A stretch of 64,000 nucleotides of DNA. Origin: Streptomyces durmitorensis. Lineage in GTDB: Bacteria; Actinomycetota; Actinomycetes; Streptomycetales; Streptomycetaceae. A program made the position numbers and the translations under genes. Positions 1 to 9,459 of this stretch are shown here, one piece after another; position 1 is the first letter of the stretch; every line of letters begins with the position of its first letter. A model generated the notes under the pieces. It ran no database searches. It saw nothing but the letters and a program-made list of their open reading frames with translations, and was not told where the DNA came from. Where the stretch lies: the NCBI RefSeq assembly GCF_023498005.1, contig NZ_CP097289.1, positions 2,914,001-2,978,000 of the forward strand, in the 5' to 3' direction.

Positions 1-1865
1 GGGCCCCGCTGGCGGTCCAGAAGCAGCAGGGCCTGGATCACGGGGCCGATCCGATGCCGGGGTACCGGCAGAGCAGCCTCCGGCACCGGCCCACGATGCC
101 GGTGCACCAGCGACCACAGAGCCCCGTCCACATCCAGGTGCATCCCCTGGATCCAGTCCGCCAGCTCCTCGTGCGCGAAGCGATAGCCATCCCCGGCAGG
201 GACAAGAAGCCCCTCCGTGAGCACCGCGGAGGCCCACCCCGCCCCCCACGGGAACACCTCCTCGAACGACGCCCGGTCCAGCTCCCCCTGCCCCGGCCCC
301 AGACACCGCCGCGCGGCCTCATGCACCTGCCCGGACACCTTCGCCGCGAGGCGCCGTACAGCCGCGCCCCGAAGTCCGTTCGCCGCCGCGAGCCGCACCG
401 CGACCCGCAGGCACAGCACGTCCAGATAGGCCTCGAAGATCTCCTCGCGGTCCGGGCGCCCCGGCGGTGGCTCCTCCGGCAGGGCCGCCCGCACCTCGGC
501 GAGCAGCCGCAGGGCGAGGGGATGCCCCGCATCGGCCGCCGCGAGCGCGCCGTCCGGGATGCCGTACCGCGCACGCGCAATCCGCGCCTGCCGCTCGGGC
601 AGGTCCCCCAACGCCACGCACGCCGCCGAGAGCGCAGCGGGAAAGTGCTCTCCGGCCTGCTCCCAGTACTCCGCCCGGCAGGCCACCACGAGCCGCGCGC
701 CCGTCTCCCGCAGCCACTCGGCCGTCCCTTCGCTCCACTCCGCGAGCCGGTGCGCGAGGACCGGCGGCATCTCCTCCGGCCCGTCGAGCAGAAGCAGCAG
801 CGCCCGCCCCTCGTCCCGCACGAGCCGCGCGACCCGCCCCGCGGAGATGTCCCCGAGCCCGTCGTCCGCCTCCGCGAAAGACTCCTCCGAGGCCTCCAGG
901 ATCCGCCCCGCCCGCTGGAACGCCCGCTCCACCGCGTCGCCGACGCCCGTGTCCGTGCCCTGGAGGTCGGCGCCGCGCAGCCACAGCGTGGGGGCCGGTT
1001 CGGCGCCCCGGGCGCGCAGCGCGGCGAGCGCCGCGAGTTCCGTGGTCCGGCCCGTACCAGGATCGCCGACCAGGCCGAGCACCTGTGCGGGACCAGCCGT
1101 GAAGTCCGCCAACTCCCGTGTCGTGTCCGGGCGTTCGACCGGTTCGAGGAGGGCGGGTCGCGGCCCGTCGGAGCCTACCGACGTCGCCGCGAGGTGGAGC
1201 GCGCCCGCCAGGTTCAGATCGCGGCCGTACGCGGGCACCGTCGCCGCGTTGCGTGCGAGGAGCTCGGCGAGCGGCCCGCCCGGATCGGCGGCCGCCGCCT
1301 CCCGCAGCGGCACGGCGAACCCCGCCGCGCGGTGCTCGCCGTGCAGCGCGGTCCCGAGGACGGCGAGCACGGCTCCGGACGAGGTGTCGACGACCGGGCC
1401 GCCCGCCGCCCCGCCGCCGAGCCGCAGCGCGTCCGCGCCGTCCGTGCCGATCGCCAGCTCCATGGCCGCCTCGACCAGATGGAAGCGGTCCGTCGCCGTG
1501 TACGTCACCGGCGCCGGGCCAAGGACCCGCGCCTCGCGCCGGCCGCGCGCGACGATGCGTACGTAGGCGCCCACGGGAGCGGTCTCGCGGACCGTGACGG
1601 GCAGCGGCCGCAGGCCGAGCCCTTCGGTGCGGACGAGCGCCAGATCGGCCTCGGGGAGTGCCACCACGGAATCGGCGGTCACCACGCAGACGCGCTCCCC
1701 CGCCGCGTGCAGCACGAGCCGCGCGAGGCCGTCGACCGCTTCATGGCTGGTGATCACCGTGCCGTGGTCGTCGGCGGCGAACCCCATCCCCCGTGGGCGC
1801 CCGGCCAGATCGCAGATCCGCACCAGGGCCCCGTCGAGCGCCGCCGGGTCACCCTGTCCCGCCAT
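1..1865 (-). CDS. Trypsin-fold domain fused to P-loop ATPase domain (partial, C-terminus off the left edge)
   Basis: The open frame starts at an ATG at 1865 behind a GGGGAGG ribosome binding site and runs off the window at about 621 residues. Residues 1-170 read as a chymotrypsin-type domain: GFAADDHG then TSHEAV (His41) and a candidate Asp74 in EADLALV. The nucleophile motif, normally GDSGGP, is GAAGGP at 152-157, so the catalytic serine is replaced by Ala154. About residue 265 has a Walker A (GDPGTGRTT), and LLLLLDGPEE downstream is a fitting Walker B, as in AAA/NACHT-like modules. The rest is helix-rich with no motif I recognise. It lies 267 bp downstream of truB on the same strand. Seen: both motif sets and the missing serine. 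Inferred: a sensor or scaffold rather than an active protease. Confidence 0.75.
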   Translation of the reverse strand, partial: MAGQGDPAALDGALVRICDLAGRPRGMGFAADDHGTVITSHEAVDGLARLVLHAAGERVCVVTADSVVALPEADLALVRTEGLGLRPLPVTVRETAPVGAYVRIVARGRREARVLGPAPVTYTATDRFHLVEAAMELAIGTDGADALRLGGGAAGGPVVDTSSGAVLAVLGTALHGEHRAAGFAVPLREAAAADPGGPLAELLARNAATVPAYGRDLNLAGALHLAATSVGSDGPRPALLEPVERPDTTRELADFTAGPAQVLGLVGDPGTGRTTELAALAALRARGAEPAPTLWLRGADLQGTDTGVGDAVERAFQRAGRILEASEESFAEADDGLGDISAGRVARLVRDEGRALLLLLDGPEEMPPVLAHRLAEWSEGTAEWLRETGARLVVACRAEYWEQAGEHFPAALSAACVALGDLPERQARIARARYGIPDGALAAADAGHPLALRLLAEVRAALPEEPPPGRPDREEIFEAYLDVLCLRVAVRLAAANGLRGAAVRRLAAKVSGQVHEAARRCLGPGQGELDRASFEEVFPWGAGWASAVLTEGLLVPAGDGYRFAHEELADWIQGMHLDVDGALWSLVHRHRGPVPEAALPVPRHRIGPVIQALLLLDRQRG

Positions 1866-2037
1866 GCCCGAACCTCCCCGCCATGCCCTGTTCTTCCGAC
1901 GGTAGGTCGGCAGTGATCAGCGGGACAGAACGCGTCGCGAACGCGCCCCCTTCCGCTCCCTCGGTTCACTCCGAGCGCCTGCCCGATGGGGTGAATCGGC
2001 AGGGCGCGGTGGATACATCTAGAGGTGGGGGGTTCGC

Positions 2038-2082
2038 CGTGGAGCGGCGCGCGGCATGCGCACAGCTGTCCGCCGCTCCACG
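2038..2082 (-). terminator. Inverted repeat downstream of truB
   Basis: A perfect 12 bp inverted repeat (CGTGGAGCGGCG / CGCCGCTCCACG) with a 21-base loop lies 50 bp beyond the truB stop. It may end or attenuate the rimP-truB operon before the protease-like gene. No T-run follows, as is common in Streptomyces. Confidence 0.5.
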
Positions 2083-2132
2083 ACGGAGACCCGCGTACGG
2101 GAAGGGAAGGCAGGCGAGGAGGGGACGACGGC

Positions 2133-3041
2133 TCAGGCGAAGACGGCCAGGCTCTTGGCCTTGCCCTTCAACTCCTCGGCCAGGACCAGGAAGCGGCCCT
2201 CCGGATCGAAGACCGCGACGGCGCCGACTCCGGCGTACTCCCCCGGCATCTCGATCCGCACGCCGTTGAGCAGCAGCTTGGCCCGCCGCTCGTCCACGTC
2301 CCAGCGCGGGAACGCGGCGGTGGCCGCGTCCGCCACCGGCATCACCGTCAGCTCCTCCTGGAGCTGGTCGATGGTCTTCGCCGCGTCCAGCTTGTACGGC
2401 CCGACCCGGGTGCGCCGCAGCGCCGTCAGATGACCGCCGACGCCGAGGTCCGCGCCGAGGTCGCGGGCGAGGGCGCGGATGTACGTCCCCGACGAGCAGA
2501 CGACGGAGACGACCAGGTCGAGGACGGGGGTGCCGTCCTCGGCGACGGCGTCCCTGACGTCGTACACGGTGAAGGCGGAGATCTTCACCGGGCGGGCGGG
2601 GATCTCGAAGTCCTCGCCCTCGCGGGCTCGCGCGTACGACCGCTTGCCGTCGATCTTGATGGCGCTGACCTTCGACGGCACCTGCATGATGTCGCCGGAG
2701 AGCTTGGCGATGCCCGCGTCGATGGCGTCCCGCTTGATCATTGAGGCGTCGGCCGACGAGGTGAGCTCGCCTTCGGCGTCGTCCGTGAGCGTGTTCTGGC
2801 CGAGCCGGATCGTGCCGAGGTACTCCTTCTCCGTCAGCGCGAGGTGGCCGAGGAGCTTGGTCGCCCGCTCGACCCCGAGGACGAGAACGCCCGTCGCCAT
2901 GGGGTCGAGGGTGCCGGCGTGGCCGACGCGGCGGGTCTTGGCGATACCGCGCATCTTGGCGACCACGTCATGCGAAGTGAAGCCGGACGGCTTGTCGACG
3001 ATGACAAGGCCGTCCGGCGTCTTGTTGCTGGTGTTGCTCAT
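2133..3041 (-). CDS. truB: tRNA pseudouridine(55) synthase TruB
   Basis: 302 residues, a normal TruB length. It isomerises U55 in the T-loop of tRNAs in the cytoplasm. The signature GHAGTLDPMATG lies at 40-51, with Asp46 as the catalytic aspartate. The N-terminal DKPSGFTSHDVV and the later KLSG and GTYIRALARDLG stretches are typical of the family. The ATG overlaps the rbfA stop (ATGA), so the two are translationally coupled. It closes the conserved rimP-nusA-infB-rbfA-truB operon. Confidence 0.97.
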   Translation of the reverse strand: MSNTSNKTPDGLVIVDKPSGFTSHDVVAKMRGIAKTRRVGHAGTLDPMATGVLVLGVERATKLLGHLALTEKEYLGTIRLGQNTLTDDAEGELTSSADASMIKRDAIDAGIAKLSGDIMQVPSKVSAIKIDGKRSYARAREGEDFEIPARPVKISAFTVYDVRDAVAEDGTPVLDLVVSVVCSSGTYIRALARDLGADLGVGGHLTALRRTRVGPYKLDAAKTIDQLQEELTVMPVADAATAAFPRWDVDERRAKLLLNGVRIEMPGEYAGVGAVAVFDPEGRFLVLAEELKGKAKSLAVFA

Positions 3042-3496
3042 GCCGAGGCGTCGCCATCCGTCTCGTCGTCATCGTCTTCGGGCTTGCGGTACGGGTCGGC
3101 ACCGCCGGCGAACTCGGCGCCCGCGGACACCTCGCGCACCTTCTCGTCCGAGAGCCTGGCCCTGTCGAGGAGGTCCTCGATGGCCTTGGCGTTGTCCGGC
3201 AGCGCGTCCGCCACGAAGGTGAGGCTCGGGGTGAACTTCACACCCGCGGCCGCGCCGACCGCGGAACGCAGAACGCCCTTGGCGCTCTCCAGACCGGCGG
3301 CGGCCGCCGCGCGGTCCTCGTCGTCCCCGTAGACCGTGTAGAAGACGGTCGCCTCCCGCAGATCACCCGTGACCCGGGTGTCCGTGATGGTCACATGCGT
3401 ACCGAGCCGCGGGTCCTTGATCCCGCGCTGCAGCTTCTTGGCAACCACCTCTCGGATGAGGTCCGCCAGCCTTTTCGCCCGCGCGTTGTCGGCCAC
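3038..3496 (-). CDS. rbfA: 30S ribosome-binding factor RbfA
   Basis: 152 residues. It is a KH-fold late assembly factor for 16S rRNA processing and 30S maturation, and associates with free 30S subunits. The N-terminus RAKRLADLIREVVAKKL and the central DPRLGTHVTITDTRVTGDLR stretch are diagnostic. The last 35 residues are an acidic, low-complexity tail (EDDDDETDGD), longer than in enteric RbfA but usual in actinobacteria. It is 32 bp downstream of the DUF503 gene and overlaps truB by four bases. Confidence 0.96.
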   Translation of the reverse strand: MADNARAKRLADLIREVVAKKLQRGIKDPRLGTHVTITDTRVTGDLREATVFYTVYGDDEDRAAAAAGLESAKGVLRSAVGAAAGVKFTPSLTFVADALPDNAKAIEDLLDRARLSDEKVREVSAGAEFAGGADPYRKPEDDDDETDGDASA

Positions 3497-3528
3497 TGCT
3501 CCGTCTCCTTCTTCGCCTTGCTGTGCAA

Positions 3529-3822
3529 TCAGTCTTCGTCGCCGTGGAGCCTGCGTCGAACGGAGAGCAGCTCCACCTCAGGACGGGCGGCGACCAAACG
3601 CTCGCACCGGTCCAGTACGTCGGTGAGGTGCCCCGTCTCCCCGGAGACCAGCGCGAGGCCGATCTCGGCCCTGCGATGGAGGTCCTGGTTCCCGGTCTCC
3701 GCCGCGCTCACCGCGTACTTGCGGATGAGTTCGGCGACGATCGGGCGGACCACGGAGCGTTTCTCCTTCAGCGAGCGAACGTCGCCGAGGAGCAGATCGA
3801 AGGACAGTGTCCCCACATACAT
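3529..3822 (-). CDS. DUF503 (YlxP-like) protein
   Basis: 97 residues counted from the ATG at 3822 (MYVGTLSFDLLLGDVRSLKEKRSVV). An ATG 60 bases upstream is in frame, but the family begins at MYVG, so I chose the shorter form. DUF503 proteins are small alpha/beta proteins between infB and rbfA in many Gram-positive operons. A role near ribosome assembly is inferred from position only. The motif LKEKRSVV is the family hallmark. Confidence 0.9.
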   Translation of the reverse strand: MYVGTLSFDLLLGDVRSLKEKRSVVRPIVAELIRKYAVSAAETGNQDLHRRAEIGLALVSGETGHLTDVLDRCERLVAARPEVELLSVRRRLHGDED

Positions 3823-3902
3823 GTGTGTCCGGATGTCCCGCCGGTTCGGGTTCGTGCCCCGCCAACCACTTGGCAGGGACACAAGAACCGTACACGGAAC
3901 GG

Positions 3903-3945
3903 CCGGGGCCGATCGACGGGATTTACTCCCCTCGACCGGCCCCGG
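3903..3945 (-). terminator. Hairpin between infB and the DUF503 gene
   Basis: An inverted repeat CCGGGGCCGATCGA / TCGACCGGCCCCGG (one G-T pair) lies just after the infB stop. It probably separates or attenuates transcription between infB and the downstream maturation genes. Confidence 0.6.
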
Positions 3946-3960
3946 TTCGAGCTGCGTGGA

Positions 3961-6900
3961 TCAGCCGCGAGGCTTCTCGCGCATCTCGTACGTCGCGATG
4001 ACGTCGTCGATCTTGATGTCGTTGAAGTTGCCGAGGTTGATACCGCCCTCGAACCCTTCGCGGAGCTCCGTGACGTCGTCCTTGAAGCGGCGCAGACCGG
4101 AGATGTTGAGGCTCTCCGCGATGACCTTGCCGTCGCGGATGAGGCGCGCCTTGGTGTTGCGCTTGACCTCGCCCGACCGGACGAGAACACCGGCGATGTT
4201 GCCCAGCTTGGACGAGCGGAAGACCTCGCGGATCTCCGCCGTGCCGAGCTCGACCTCTTCGTACTCCGGCTTGAGCATGCCCTTGAGGGCCGCTTCGATC
4301 TCTTCGATCGCCTGGTAGATGACCGAGTAGTACCGGACGTCCACGCCTTCGCGCTCGGCCATCTGGGCGGCACGACCGGCCGCACGGACGTTGAAGCCGA
4401 TCACGATCGCGTCGGAGCCGGTCGCCAGGTCGATGTCCGACTCGGTGACGGCACCCACGCCGCGGTGCAGGACGCGGATGTCGACCTCTTCGCCGACGTC
4501 GAGCTGGAGCAGCGAGGACTCGAGAGCCTCCACCGAACCGGACGCGTCGCCCTTGATGATGAGGTTGAGTTCCTGCACCAGACCGGCCTTGAGGGCCTCG
4601 TCCAGGTTCTCCAGGGAGAACCGAACACCCTTGCGGGCGAAGCGGACGTTGCGCTCACGGGCGGCACGCTTCTCGGCGATCTGACGGGCCGTACGGTCCT
4701 CGTCGACGACCAGGAAGTTGTCGCCGGCACCCGGGACGTTGGTGAGACCGAGGACGAGGACCGGAGTCGACGGACCCGCCTCTTCCACGTTCTCGCCCTT
4801 GTCGTCGAGCATCGCGCGGACTCGGCCGTACGCGTCGCCGACCACCATCGTGTCACCGACGCGGAGGGTACCGCGCTGGACCAGGACGGTCGCGACGGCG
4901 CCGCGGCCCTTGTCCAGGTGGGACTCGATTGCAATACCCTGCGCGTCCTGCGCCGGGTTCGCGCGCAGGTCGAGCGAGGCGTCCGCGGTCAGGACCACGG
5001 CCTCCAGGAGGGCCTCGATGTTCTCGCCCTGCTTGGCGGAGATGTCGACGAACATCGTGTCGCCGCCGTACTCCTCGGCCACCAGACCGAACTCGGTGAG
5101 CTGACCGCGCACCTTGGTCGGGTCGGCACCCTCGACGTCGATCTTGTTGACCGCGACCACGATCGGCACGTCGGCCGCCTTGGCGTGGTTCAGCGCCTCG
5201 ATCGTCTGCGGCATCACACCGTCGTTGGCCGCGACCACGAGGATCGCGATGTCGGTGGACTTCGCACCACGGGCACGCATGGCGGTGAACGCCTCGTGAC
5301 CGGGGGTGTCGATGAAGGTGATCTTGCGGTCTTCGCCGTTGACCTCGGCACCGACCTGGTACGCACCGATGTGCTGCGTAATACCGCCGGCCTCGCCCGC
5401 AATGACGTTCGTCTTGCGGATCGCGTCCAGAAGTCGGGTCTTACCGTGGTCGACGTGACCCATGACGGTCACGACCGGCGGACGCGCGACGAGTGCTTCC
5501 TCGCCACCCTCGTCCTCGCCGAACTCGATGTCGAAGGACTCGAGCAGCTCGCGGTCCTCCTCCTCCGGGCTGACGATCTCCAGGACGAAGTTCATCTCGT
5601 CCGCGAGGAGCTTCAGCGTCTCGTCCGGGACGGACTGCGTGGCAGTGACCATCTCGCCGAGGTTCATCATCACGCCGACGAGCGACGCCGGGTTGGCGTT
5701 GATCTTCTCGGCGAAGTCGGTCAGCGAGGCACCACGGGACAGGCGGACCGCCTGGCCGTTGCCCCTCGGCAGCATGACGCCGCCGACCGACGGAGCCTGC
5801 ATCGACTCGTACTCCTGGCGCCTCTGCCGCTTCGACTTGCGACCACGACGGGCGGGCCCGCCGGGACGGCCGAACGCACCCTGCGTGCCACCACGGGCAC
5901 CGGGACCGCCGGGACGACCGCCACCGGGGCGACCGGCGAAACCGCCGCCACCACCGGGACGACCGGCGAAACCGCCACCGCCGCCGCCACCACCGGGACG
6001 ACCGGCGAAACCGCCGCCGCCACCGGGACCGGCCGGACGGCCTGCGAAGCCGCCGCCACCGGGACGACCGCCGCCGCCACCCGGGCGACCGCCGCCGCCA
6101 CCGGGACCACGGCCACCGCCGGGGCCACCACCGGGACGCGGACCGGCAGCGGGACGCTGCGGCATCATGCCCGGGTTCGGACGGTTACCGCCGCCACCGG
6201 GGGCGCCGCCGGGACGCGGGGCACCACCCTGCGGGCGAGGCATGCCGCCGGGGCTGGGGCGAGCGCCGCCCTGGCCCTGCGGACGAGGAGCACCCTGGCC
6301 GCCCTGGCCCTGCGGGCGCGGGGCGCCGCCGGGACCGCCGGGGCCACCCTGGCCGCCGGGACGCGGGGCGCCGCCCGGACGGGGCGCCTGCGGGCGCGCC
6401 ATGCCGGTGGAGCCACCAGAGGTGAAGGGGTTGTTGCCGGGGCGCGGTCCTGCCGGACGGCCACCGGGGCGCGGAGCGCCACCCTGGCCGCCGGGACGCG
6501 GAGCGCCACCCTGACGGTCGCCGCGGTCGCCACGACCCTGACCGCCCTGACCCTGACCACCCTGGCCGGGGGCCGGACGGCCCGCGGGCTTGGGGGCACC
6601 CGGGCGAGCGCCCGGACGGGGGCCTGCCGGCGCCGAGGAGGCGGCCGGAGCAGCCGGAGCCGCCGGCGGAGCGGTGAACTCCGGGGCGGACGGAGCCGGG
6701 CTCGCCGGAGCGGCGGGCGCGGCCGGGGCAGCCGGAGCCGCGGGGGCGGCCGGAGCTGCGGGCGCCGGCTTGGGCGTCGGCGGCTTCGGGCCCGGACGCG
6801 GGCCGGGAGTGGCCGGAGAGGCCGCGGGCTTGTCGGCCGCGGCGGCGGGCTTGGCCGCCGGCGGCTTGGGCGCGGCCGGACCCGGACGGGCGGCCTGCGC

Positions 6901-7158
6901 GGGAGAGGGGGACGCCGAGCCCGAGGGGGCCGGCGGCTTGGGGGCGGCCTGCTTGCGCGGCGCCCCGGGCTTGGCGGCGGCGGGCTTGCCGTTGCCACCG
7001 CCCGTGTTCAATGCGTCAGTCAATTTGCGTACAACGGGCGCCTCGATCGTCGAGGACGCCGAACGTACGAATTCACCGAGTTCTTGGAGCTTGGCCATGA
7101 CGACCTTGCTCTCTACGCCGAACTCCTTGGCGAGTTCGTATACCCGGACCTTAGCCAC
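3961..7158 (-). CDS. infB: Translation initiation factor IF-2
   Basis: 1065 residues from a GTG start ([17 protein letters not shown]) behind AAAAGGAG. It is a GTPase that loads fMet-tRNA onto the 30S subunit and promotes subunit joining. An N-terminal IF2N domain (1-50) is followed by a long low-complexity linker rich in Ala/Pro (55-240) and Gly/Pro/Arg (about 240-440), then a second IF2N-like segment and the G domain: GHVDHGKT near 565, DTPGHEAF and NKID. Domains II-IV follow. The extended Gly-rich linker makes it larger than enteric IF2, as usual in Streptomyces. The 144 bp leader has unusual structure, listed separately. Confidence 0.98.
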   Translation of the reverse strand: MAKVRVYELAKEFGVESKVVMAKLQELGEFVRSASSTIEAPVVRKLTDALNTGGGNGKPAAAKPGAPRKQAAPKPPAPSGSASPSPAQAARPGPAAPKPPAAKPAAAADKPAASPATPGPRPGPKPPTPKPAPAAPAAPAAPAAPAAPAAPASPAPSAPEFTAPPAAPAAPAASSAPAGPRPGARPGAPKPAGRPAPGQGGQGQGGQGRGDRGDRQGGAPRPGGQGGAPRPGGRPAGPRPGNNPFTSGGSTGMARPQAPRPGGAPRPGGQGGPGGPGGAPRPQGQGGQGAPRPQGQGGARPSPGGMPRPQGGAPRPGGAPGGGGNRPNPGMMPQRPAAGPRPGGGPGGGRGPGGGGGRPGGGGGRPGGGGFAGRPAGPGGGGGFAGRPGGGGGGGGFAGRPGGGGGFAGRPGGGRPGGPGARGGTQGAFGRPGGPARRGRKSKRQRRQEYESMQAPSVGGVMLPRGNGQAVRLSRGASLTDFAEKINANPASLVGVMMNLGEMVTATQSVPDETLKLLADEMNFVLEIVSPEEEDRELLESFDIEFGEDEGGEEALVARPPVVTVMGHVDHGKTRLLDAIRKTNVIAGEAGGITQHIGAYQVGAEVNGEDRKITFIDTPGHEAFTAMRARGAKSTDIAILVVAANDGVMPQTIEALNHAKAADVPIVVAVNKIDVEGADPTKVRGQLTEFGLVAEEYGGDTMFVDISAKQGENIEALLEAVVLTADASLDLRANPAQDAQGIAIESHLDKGRGAVATVLVQRGTLRVGDTMVVGDAYGRVRAMLDDKGENVEEAGPSTPVLVLGLTNVPGAGDNFLVVDEDRTARQIAEKRAARERNVRFARKGVRFSLENLDEALKAGLVQELNLIIKGDASGSVEALESSLLQLDVGEEVDIRVLHRGVGAVTESDIDLATGSDAIVIGFNVRAAGRAAQMAEREGVDVRYYSVIYQAIEEIEAALKGMLKPEYEEVELGTAEIREVFRSSKLGNIAGVLVRSGEVKRNTKARLIRDGKVIAESLNISGLRRFKDDVTELREGFEGGINLGNFNDIKIDDVIATYEMREKPRG

Positions 7159-7191
7159 TTCGCTCCTTTTAGGTCCGGGTTACGCCGGACC
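7143..7191 (-). promoter_or_regulatory. Candidate alternative-hairpin switch over the infB start
   Basis: Read on the minus strand, GGTCCGG (7191-7185) can pair with CCGGACC inside CCCGGACC (7179-7172) to make a leader hairpin that leaves the AAAAGGAG site and GTG start free. The same CCCGGACC can instead pair over 8 bp with GGTCCGGG in infB codons 3-6 (7150-7143), which loops out the Shine-Dalgarno and start codon. The two pairings exclude each other. Seen: the complementarity. Inferred: control of IF2 translation. Confidence 0.4.
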
Positions 7192-7195
7192 GTCG

Positions 7196-7241
7196 CTACT
7201 TCATGGGCGTACTCATCGCGTGCTCATCGAGTGCTCATCGC
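7196..7241 (-). repeat. 11-bp triple tandem repeat encoding overlapping mini-ORFs in the infB leader
   Basis: On the plus strand GT(A/G)CTCATCG(C/A) occurs three times in direct tandem (7209-7241). On the infB transcript this makes three overlapping tiny frames, each joined by ATGA: Met-Ser-Thr-Arg (7238-7224), Met-Ser-Thr-Arg (7227-7213) and Met-Ser-Thr-Pro-Met-Lys (7216-7196). The last stop lies five bases before the leader hairpin. Leader-peptide function is an inference. Confidence 0.45.
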
Positions 7242-7303
7242 AATCTCGACCTACTTCCAACTCGCGGAATACCAGGGCCGCGCGGGGTTCCGCGCGACCT
7301 TCC

Positions 7304-7594
7304 TTACGGTGTTGCCTGCTGGGCAACTGTCTCGACGGCTCGGCGCAAGTCCGCCGTGTCGAGCGGGCCCGGGGCCCGGAAGGCCCTCGGGAACGCTCTG
7401 CGTCGGACCGCCAGGTCGAGACAGACCGGAACGGGGTGGATATACGCACCCCGGCCGGGCAGCGTACCGCTTGGATCGGGGGCGCAAGCGCCCTCTTTCG
7501 CCACGATGCGCAGCAGATCGCTCTTGGCCGCTCGCTCCCGGCACCCCACACAGGTGCGTTCAGGGCATGCGCGGGCTTGCGTCCGGCCAGACAC
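7304..7594 (-). CDS. rnpM: YlxR/RnpM-family RNA-binding protein
   Basis: 96 residues, DUF448/YlxR family. The hallmark TCVGCRERAAKSDLLRIV lies at 14-31 and GRGAYIH near 48-54. B. subtilis YlxR (renamed RnpM) binds RNA and modulates RNase P. The nusA-ylxR-infB order is the family's usual context and supports the call. It sits 123 bp downstream of nusA and 145 bp upstream of infB. Confidence 0.9.
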   Translation of the reverse strand: MSGRTQARACPERTCVGCRERAAKSDLLRIVAKEGACAPDPSGTLPGRGAYIHPVPVCLDLAVRRRAFPRAFRAPGPLDTADLRRAVETVAQQATP

Positions 7595-7670
7595 GATTAA
7601 GTCTACCTCCCCGCACCGACCTCACCCCTTTGGGGCAAAAATCGAACGGTTGTTGTCTTGATCAGTACGC

Positions 7671-7697
7671 GATCAGGACGCGATCGGCGTCCTGATC
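7671..7697 (-). terminator. Hairpin between nusA and ylxR
   Basis: GATCAGGACGC / GCGTCCTGATC is a perfect 11 bp stem with loop GATCG, 20 bp after the nusA stop. It may be a partial terminator or an mRNA processing site inside the operon. An RNA-level feedback site for NusA is only a possibility. Confidence 0.5.
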
Positions 7698-7717
7698 AAG
7701 CGCTGATCTGGAGCTGC

Positions 7718-8716
7718 TCAGGACTCCGGGGAGTCCTGCGGCTGCTCGGTGTCCGGACGGATGTCGATGCGCCAGCCCGTGAGCCGCGCGGCGAGGCGGG
7801 CGTTCTGGCCCTCCTTGCCGATCGCAAGGGACAGCTGGTAATCGGGCACCGTCACCCGCGCGGAACGGGCCGCGAGGTCGACGATCTCCACCTTGCTGAC
7901 CCGCGCCGGGGAGAGCGCGTGGGCGACCATCTCGCCCGGGTCGTCCGACCAGTCGACGATGTCGATCTTCTCGCCGTTGAGCTCGGCCATGACGTTGCGC
8001 ACACGCTGGCCCATCGGGCCGATGCAGGCGCCCTTGGCGTTGAGCCCCGAGCGGGTCGAGCGCACCGCGATCTTGGTCCGGTGACCGGCCTCGCGGGCGA
8101 TGGCCGAGATCTCGACAGAGCCGTCGGCGATCTCCGGCACCTCGAGCGCGAAGAGCTTCTTGACGAGGTTCGGGTGCGTGCGGGAGAGCGTGACCGAGGG
8201 GCCACGGACACCCTTCGCCACCCGGACGACGTACGAACGAAGGCGCAGGCCGTGGGCGTACTCCTCGCCCGGGACCTGCTCCTGCACCGGCAGGATGGCC
8301 TCGAGCTTGCCGATGTCGACCAGGACGTTCTTCGGGTCGCGGCCCTGCTGGACGACGCCCGTGACGATGTCGCCCTCACGGCCCGCGTACTCGCCGAGGG
8401 TCGCGTCGTCCTGAGCGTCGCGCAGACGCTGCAGGATGACCTGCTTGGCGGTCGTCGCTGCGATGCGGCCGAAGTCCGACGGGGTGTCGTCGAACTCCTT
8501 GGCCTCCTGGCCCTCTTCGAGGTCCGCCGGGTCCTCCGTCGCCCACACCGTCACATGGCCGCTCTCGCGGTCCAGCTTCACGCGTGCGCGACGGAAGCTG
8601 CCGTCGGTGCGGTGGTAGGCGATGAGGAGAGCAGACTCGATCGCCTCGACCAACAGGTCGAAGGAGATCTCCTTCTCGCGGACCAGACCCCGCAGGGCAC
8701 TCATGTCGATGTCCAC
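7718..8716 (-). CDS. nusA: Transcription termination/antitermination factor NusA
   Basis: 332 residues, the short actinobacterial form without the C-terminal acidic repeats. It binds RNA polymerase and nascent RNA to set pausing, termination and rRNA antitermination. The N-terminal RNAP-binding domain (1-125) is followed by an S1 domain (about 130-200, [10 protein letters not shown] and [13 protein letters not shown]) and two KH domains ([22 protein letters not shown], then [22 protein letters not shown]). It starts two bases after the rimP stop, so co-translation is likely. Confidence 0.97.
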   Translation of the reverse strand: MDIDMSALRGLVREKEISFDLLVEAIESALLIAYHRTDGSFRRARVKLDRESGHVTVWATEDPADLEEGQEAKEFDDTPSDFGRIAATTAKQVILQRLRDAQDDATLGEYAGREGDIVTGVVQQGRDPKNVLVDIGKLEAILPVQEQVPGEEYAHGLRLRSYVVRVAKGVRGPSVTLSRTHPNLVKKLFALEVPEIADGSVEISAIAREAGHRTKIAVRSTRSGLNAKGACIGPMGQRVRNVMAELNGEKIDIVDWSDDPGEMVAHALSPARVSKVEIVDLAARSARVTVPDYQLSLAIGKEGQNARLAARLTGWRIDIRPDTEQPQDSPES

Positions 8717-8718
8717 GG

Positions 8719-9219
8719 CTACGCCTCCTCTTCCTTCTTGTCCTTGCGGCTGAACTCGACCTCGACGCGCGCCTTGGCGATCGCGTCGAAGGCGAGCCTG
8801 CGGGCGGTGGGCTTGCGCCCCTTCACGCCCGGTACTTCCAGATCCACGCCTTCGTCGTCCACCTCGAGGATGCGGGCGATCAGATCGTCGCCGCCCTCCG
8901 TCAGCTGGAACTTCACCAGGCGGCCGACGGCGCGCAGATAGTGGCGGTGCTCCGTCAGCGGGCGCTCGGCGCCCGGGGAGCCGACTTCGAGGGTGTACTC
9001 CCCGTCGCCCATCGCGTCGCTCTCGTCGAGCTTCTCGGAGAGTTCGCGGCTGATCTCCGCGATCTGATCCAGGTCCACGCCGTCGTCCGAATCGACGACG
9101 ACTCTCAGCACACGCTTGCGTCCGACCGAGGCCACTTCGATCTCTTCGAGATCCAGGTCCTTCGAGCTGACGAGCGGTTCCAGCAGTTCTCGCAGCCTCT
9201 CGCTCTGGGTGGTGCTCAT
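8719..9219 (-). CDS. rimP: Ribosome maturation factor RimP
   Basis: 166 residues, RimP/DUF150 family, needed for maturation of the 30S head with protein S12 loading. The N-terminal half contains [30 protein letters not shown] family sequence and [26 protein letters not shown]; the middle has [14 protein letters not shown], the most conserved family segment. A charged tail ([10 protein letters not shown]) closes it. First gene of the operon, with the promoter expected in 9220-9459. Confidence 0.96.
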   Translation of the reverse strand: MSTTQSERLRELLEPLVSSKDLDLEEIEVASVGRKRVLRVVVDSDDGVDLDQIAEISRELSEKLDESDAMGDGEYTLEVGSPGAERPLTEHRHYLRAVGRLVKFQLTEGGDDLIARILEVDDEGVDLEVPGVKGRKPTARRLAFDAIAKARVEVEFSRKDKKEEEA

Positions 9220-9459
9220 CCGGGTGACTCCTCGGCCGCGTGTGCTGTTGTGGGATCGTCGCGTGTCAGCTCAAAGGGTATCCGGTCCGGAGGGGTGTTG
9301 CCGCCCGCTGTCCGGCCACCGTCCGGCCCCCGCCCGCCCGGCGTCGAGCCGCTCACGCGTACGAGGGCAGGCCGAAGGTACGGTGATCACCGGGCCGATG
9401 CCCGGCCGCCCATCTTCTGACTGCCTGCCTTTCTGGCCTTCCTGCCGAGGACGTCTGCT

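Noticed and set aside
5850..6560. Short GC-rich direct repeats that look like a CRISPR or minisatellite
   Set aside because: They encode the Gly/Pro/Arg linker of IF2 in frame, with no uniform repeat and spacer structure.
3523..7695. A 1390-residue plus-strand open frame with Thr/Gly/Ala repeats opposite infB
   Set aside because: It is the mirror of the infB Gly/Pro-rich region. High third-position GC keeps the antisense frame open; there is no ribosome binding site or domain.
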